A stretch of DNA of 64,000 bases, taken from NCBI GenBank assembly GCA_934045905.1, contig OW203771.1, forward strand, positions 24,498,069 through 24,562,068. The letters run 5' to 3'. A program made the position numbers and the translations under genes. The stretch is from Leuctra nigra (Eukaryota; Arthropoda; Insecta; Plecoptera; Leuctridae). Positions 58,901 through 64,000 of the stretch are shown piece after piece. Below the pieces are notes generated by a model, which saw only the letters and a list, made by a program, of their open reading frames with translations, did not search any database and was not told the DNA's origin. Every line of letters begins with the position of its first letter. The first letter of the stretch is position 1.

Positions 58901-59955
58901 TGTTCTAGCTGCATGATGTCTGAAGACACGTTGGTAGTTGTGATCTTATTGAGTCAAATCATCCATGCATATAGATCACTATTGGACGTCGCTTGCTAGC
59001 AGTGTATTGTGTCTTGTGTTCTAGCTGCGTGATGTCTGAAGACACGTTGATAGTTGTGATCTTATTGAGTCAAATCATCCATGCATATAGATCACTATTG
59101 GACGTCGCTTGCTAGCAGTGTATTGTGTCTTGTGTTCTAGCTGCGTGATGTCTGAAGACACGTTGATAGTTGTGATCTTATTGAGTCAAATCATCCATGC
59201 ATATAGAACACTATTGGACGTCGCTTGCTAGCTGTCTTGTGTTCTAGCTGCGTGATGTCTGAAGACACGTTGATAGTTGTGATCTTATTGAGTCAAATCA
59301 TCCATGCATATAGAACACTATTGGACGTCGCTTGCTAGCAGTGTATTGTGTCTTGTGTTCTAGCTGCGTGATGTCTGAAGACACGTTGATAGTTGTGATC
59401 TTATTGAGTCAAATCATCCATGCACATAGAACACTATTGGACTTCGCTTGCTAGCAGTGTATTGTGTCTTGTGTTCTAGCTGCGTGATGTCTGAAGACAC
59501 GTTGATAGTTGTGATCTTATTGAGTCAAATCATCCATGCATATAGAACACTATTGGACGTCGCTTGCTAGCAGTGTATTGTGTCTTGTGTTCTAGCTGCA
59601 TGATGTCTGAAGACACGTTGATAGTTGTGATCTTATTGAGTCAAATCATCCATGCATATAGAACACTATTGGACGTCGCTTGCTAGCAGTGTATTGTGTC
59701 TTGTGTTCTAGCTGCGTGATGTCTGAAGACACGTTGATAGTTGTGATCTTATTGAGTCAAATCATCCATGCATATAGAACACTATTGGACGTCGCTTGCT
59801 AGCAGTGTATTGTGTCTTGTGTTCTAGCTGCGTGATGTCTGAAGACACGTTGATCGTTGTGATCTTATTGAGTCAAATCATCCATGCATATAGAACACTA
59901 TTGGACGTCGCTTGCTAGCTGTGTATTGTGTCTTGTGTTCTAGCTGCGTGATGTG
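58901..59955. repeat. Tandem satellite, 116-bp unit, nine copies plus a partial
   Basis: Units begin TGTTCTAGCTGC at 58,901, 59,017, 59,133, 59,240, 59,356, 59,472, 59,588, 59,704 and 59,820, with a partial from 59,936. Eight are 116 bp and one (59,133-59,239) is 107 bp, missing part of the AGCAGTGTATTGTG segment. Differences between units are single bases. Confidence 0.95.
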
Positions 59956-60813
59956 CTTTAAACAAATTGACACACTTTTAAGTTTGAACTTTAAAAATAT
60001 AAAAACGTTCATTTGGGGATCCTATCTACCTCTGCCAAGCGATATGCTCGGATGGCATCTCAATATAAAACCCGGTAGCTGGCATCCAGCTGCGCGTGGT
60101 GTAATGAAAACTGGAAATTGCGATGTGCATAATATCGAGGCGCGGACGAATTCCATCGCCTCGAATCAAATATATTTAAAGAATTTTTCTCTCGAAATCC
60201 AAGTAGTGGATAATATTTATGTCTTTCATTTTCATTTTGGCTCGAGAGACTAGATATAAAACTTGAACCGCGGAGCGAAATGATTATTATATAATAATTT
60301 AGTGTTCTTTTCTAGTTGGTAAAAATGTAATAATTTGAATTTTGAATACTGACTGTAGAATCATCCGCCTAAACTAATATTTCTGACATCCTAATATATT
60401 AGTTCGAGAACCAAATATAGCTTCTGAATATATTATTTCAGTGGGTCACTCTTTGTGATATACGAATATAGTCAAATTCCTGAATTATATATCAGAAACG
60501 ATACAAAATGATAAAAACGAACAAAAATCAGAAATCTTCATCTGAAATACACTCCGTGAAGCTTCCGTGTTTATTCATCAGCAAACACTAAACTCTGCAC
60601 CTGATGGAGTGGTCAATATCTGAGTAAACATAATGTTTTCCAATTTATAATTATTGAGGTATTATTGAGGGCAGCATTTTTAAAATACTTACTCCTTGTA
60701 AAAGTTTGTAACTCTTACTTATTGTTAAATTTTGAGAAATAACGGATATTTAGCTACTTTATATAGGGAAGTTTAGTTGATTCGTACTACCATCAACTAA
60801 ATAATCATTAGAT
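59956..60813. other. Unannotated DNA
   Basis: AT-rich except 60,020-60,160. The open frame to 60,253 starts inside the satellite and has no domain, so I do not call it. Confidence 0.4.
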
Positions 60814-60817
60814 TTAA

Positions 60818-61323
60818 GCTGGGTTCCCATACTTCGCTTTCGTTTCGCATTCGGTTCGCTTTCGCGTCGCGAAGTTTGTAGTCGTTTCCATAATTTCTGT
60901 TTCGCGCGTTTCGCGTATCCATGGATACGCGAAACATAAATAGCATAGTATTCTGCCAATATTCTGCCAATATAGTATTCTGCCAATAGTTAAAAACAAA
61001 ACGACGGATAATAATCAGATAATAAGCAAGAACGGCAAGAAAATGCGGAAAAAGTGAAACTTGAAAGTTGAAACGTCAAAACGTCAAAACATATGTTCAT
61101 TAATCGAATATCGAATATAAGCTCGAGGTCGACCGGAAATGGAGATTCGATATATCGCATCACTTCGGATTTCGCGCGTTTCGGTTTCGTCGAAGTTGAA
61201 GTTGGTCCACCATTTTTGCATTTCGGAGACGAAATTAAACATGGACGATTTTCTGTGTTAAAAGGTAGCCATTTTGCGAAAGCGAACCGAATGCGAAGCG
61301 AAAGCAAAGTATGGGAACGCAGC
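60818..61323. mobile_element. Foldback MITE, relative of the 36,380 element, 506 bp
   Basis: The ends GCTGGGTTCCCATACTTCGC and GTATGGGAACGCAGC are flanked by TTAA on the left and TTAT on the right. It shares AAAAGGTAGCCATTTTGCGA and CATGGACGATTT with the 282-bp copy. The larger size comes from extra central DNA, including TGCCAATATTCTGCCAATAT short repeats. Confidence 0.75.
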
Positions 61324-61327
61324 TTAT

Positions 61328-62107
61328 GAGTCTTTGATGTGTCTTTTGTGTCTTTAATTCAACTTCATAATTTTGATATTTTGATAATTGATTGGGAATA
61401 ATAAAAATAAAAATAAAGTTTAACATATTACCTATTTGTATTTGAACCTACATAAACTAATTATTGTGTGAGGAATGTCCTAAAAACTGCATTTCTGTCT
61501 CATAAATTATGTGTATACCCTAAGTATTCAATTTCAAAACAAACATTCTTATGCTCTTAACTTTGAAGAATATGTTTAGCCTCAAAAAAATCTCTTATAA
61601 ATTCGAGATCATAACTTCAAATTACTCGGCTCGTTTATTTAACAAGCTTGTCCTAATACTGGAACTACTTATTACGTGAAATGATAGTATTTTGTGCCGA
61701 CGAAAAGCTGGAAAACTTCTTCTCGTGATGTGAAACTTTTCCTGTCGACGAGATGAAAATGTCTGGAGTCTCGTCATGTAGAAGAGACTTCTATGAATAT
61801 TTTACCCCACAAAATATACCAGACGAAAAATAATATACTTTTACTTGGTCTTACGGCTGACTTCTTGTTTCCCTTGATGATGTGAAAACATCAGCATGTT
61901 AGCACTTTTTGGTTTGGTGTCAAAAGATAGTTTTAATACACGAAATATGTATATTTTGTTTTGTTATTAAATAATACAATTAGGTGATTTTAAAATAGTA
62001 TGACCATGCTACTTATCCTTCTTTCAAACTTTTTAACAGACATTTATACGCTTTGGAGGAGGGTGTTTTTTTCTGGAGTTTTCATGTTTTTTAAACAAGT
62101 CATTTAT
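61328..62107. other. Unannotated AT-rich DNA
   Basis: Nothing recognised on either strand. Confidence 0.4.
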
Positions 62108-63960
62108 CTAGTGGAGCGGTCGCTCCACGCCAGCCAAGTCGTACGGCGCGCGCACACTCTCATTTAAAAAGGCTGGAGCAACCCACTTTTACTGTAAGCA
62201 TCAAAGTGGCATTTTCGGCCTACTGGATCTTAAAATTGGGAAATCTCACATTGTTGCGAAATATCTTAATTTCGAGCTATGGCCCATTCTACAACATATA
62301 CCAAATTTAGGATCAATAGGTTACGCCCTTTGCGAGCTAGAGGGCCGTGAAAACCGTGTTTTAGGGCGGTTTTAATCAGAAATAATCATAGTCTCCTGGA
62401 ATTCAAATCCGGTAAACAGGCCACAGCCTAAACGGCTGAACCGATTGATCTCACATTTTTACCACGTGTGCACTTTTGGCATCTGATTTGCCCTCCCCCC
62501 CCCCCCCCCCCCATGCATTTTATGTGCCGCAATTTTGAGACCGGAAGTGACGTCATATCTCGTAAACGGCTGGACCTATTGGAACGAAATTAGCGCCAAA
62601 CGATTCAGACGGTCATCTATATGCATTATCAGTAGCAAAATACTAAACAATATGTTAACGAAACCGGAAATGACGTAATGAAATTTGAAATACATCGATT
62701 GGCATTTCGGCAACAAATTTGATCCGATTATTTTGTTATTTATGTAACGTATGTACTTTTGATATCTCATTTGACTTATTATAAAACCAACCGAAAGCCG
62801 CCATTTTGAAACCGGAAGTGACATCATATGTCAATAACGGCTAAATAGATTTGAACGAAACCAGCGCTAAACAATTAAGACGGTCAACTTTATGTTTTAT
62901 CATTAATAATATTTGCAGTTTCCCATACCGAAACCGGAAATGACGTCACACATTTAAAAAATCTCACAAATTTACATTTTGATACAATAAATATACTATT
63001 TGAGACAGCTTATAATAAAATGTAATCATGTTTAAATTATAATTCAAGGGGTCAGTGATTTCAGCAGCCATTTTGAAACCGAAAGTAACGTCATATCTTG
63101 AAAATTGGTTGACTGATCGATATGAAACTACCGCCAAACGATTCGGAAGGTCATCTCTATGGAATAGGAACAGTCAAACTAGAATTTTGGTATTTATGAG
63201 ACCGGAAATGACGTCATTCAAATTTAAAAAATTATTATAATCCCCTCCTATATAATAAATACATATTCGGAAAGCTTAAAATGATACACATCATTTATAG
63301 ATATACATTCTATGTGGCAGTGCAGTAAGTTCAGCAGCTATTTTGAAAACCGAAGTGTTGCCATAATATCTCGGAACTCGGTTGACTGATAGGAATGAAA
63401 CCTTTGCTATTCTTCATGAAAGATCATTTAAAGCAAATATACGCAGAATTTCAATAGTTAACCAAATTGTCAATGGCGACTTTTTTTAAAGGATTTAGTA
63501 ATTGTTCAATCGATATGACGTCACAAGTTCTTTGAATAAACTAAAAAAAGGAGTGATATCCCCATAAAAAACACTCCGTCTAAAAGAAACAGCCAAGTCT
63601 CTTCAACTAAAAAAAATTATGAAATCTAAAAAATTCTGCACTGAAAAGTAGTGATATCAAAAAATGGGCCAAGTCAAAACTTTATTTGAAAATCAAAAAC
63701 TACTTGGCGCATCGTTTTTTTAGGGCATTATAGGTATACTATATGTATTATGTATATTTGATGTATATTTTCTATCTGGTCTATACTTCTAAACTATGTA
63801 TAAACGATGCGCCAAGTATTTTTTGATTTTCAAATAAAGTTTTGACTTGGCCCATTTTTTGATATCACTACTTTTCAGTGCAGAATTTTTTATATTTCAT
63901 AATTATTTTTAGTTGAAGAGACTTGGCTGTTTCTTTTACACGGAGTGTTTTTTATGGGGA
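62108..63960 (-). mobile_element. Helitron-like non-autonomous element, copy 2
   Basis: On the minus strand it starts TCCCCATAAAAAACACTCCG right after an A (63,961) and ends with the GTGGAGCGACCGCTCCAC hairpin, CTAG and then AT. It carries the same 5' palindrome (arms about 63,565-63,715 and 63,800-63,955) and the same internal modules as copy 1, but has a poly-C run near 62,494-62,512 and no ACT microsatellite. Length 1,853 bp. No coding capacity. Confidence 0.6.
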
Positions 63961-64000
63961 TACACAATAATATAATAAAAATACACTGTAGCCACCAGAG

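Noticed and set aside
58901..59955. CRISPR-like array
   Set aside because: Eukaryotic context, and whole 116-bp units repeat without distinct spacers.
59912..60253. 113-codon open frame as a gene
   Set aside because: It begins inside the 116-bp satellite and shows no domain.
51451..63960. A single 12.5-kb element with 1.9-kb terminal inverted repeats
   Set aside because: The sister MITE shows that the left copy alone is a complete insertion (boundaries 51,451-53,334), so these are two separate inverted copies.

Overview
The window looks like nuclear DNA of an insect. It is AT-rich, gene-poor and crowded with transposons, and its host genes have short phase-0 introns. A hemipteran such as a planthopper is my guess from the general repeat style; no sequence here proves the species.

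Left part (1-29,756): a head-to-tail array of five insect chemoreceptor (gustatory receptor, Gr) genes, all on the minus strand. From right to left they are copy A (27,630-29,756, a pseudogene), copy B (19,240-21,249), copy C (15,589-17,362), copy D (3,855-12,765) and copy E (1-542, first exon only, running off the edge). I reconstructed the same four-exon structure in A to D: a long first exon carrying most membrane segments, a 69-nt exon, a 90-nt exon and a short last exon with the TYLIVLL motif, all joined by phase-0 introns. The first ~240 bp and the last two exons are almost identical between copies, while the middle of exon 1 has diverged. Intron 2 of copy D is swollen to 7.5 kb by a chain of retroelements joined through (TAA)n tracts: a 5S-rRNA-derived SINE, an R4/Dong-like LINE and a 5'-truncated relative. 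Foldback and MITE elements and an unclassified repeat family fill the spaces between genes. A THAP-like zinc-finger start lies beside the 3' end of copy A.

Middle part (30,200-41,000): a 5'-truncated CR1/jockey-type LINE (esterase-type ORF1, then endonuclease plus reverse transcriptase broken by one frameshift), a possible CpG-rich promoter near 34.3-34.5 kb, and one convincing host exon at 37,300-37,400. That exon encodes a signal peptide and a mature start resembling an ionotropic (kainate-type) glutamate receptor; its remaining exons are not recognisable in the window.

Right part (41,000-64,000): no convincing genes. It holds transposons and satellites: two copies of a TTAA-flanked MITE in opposite orientation, one split by a retroposed fragment with a 12-bp target duplication and the other by a 1.9-kb Helitron-like element. 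It also holds a second copy of that Helitron-like element at the right edge, a second 5S-derived SINE, two tandem satellites (93/94 bp and 116 bp units), several foldback MITEs and three copies of the unclassified repeat.
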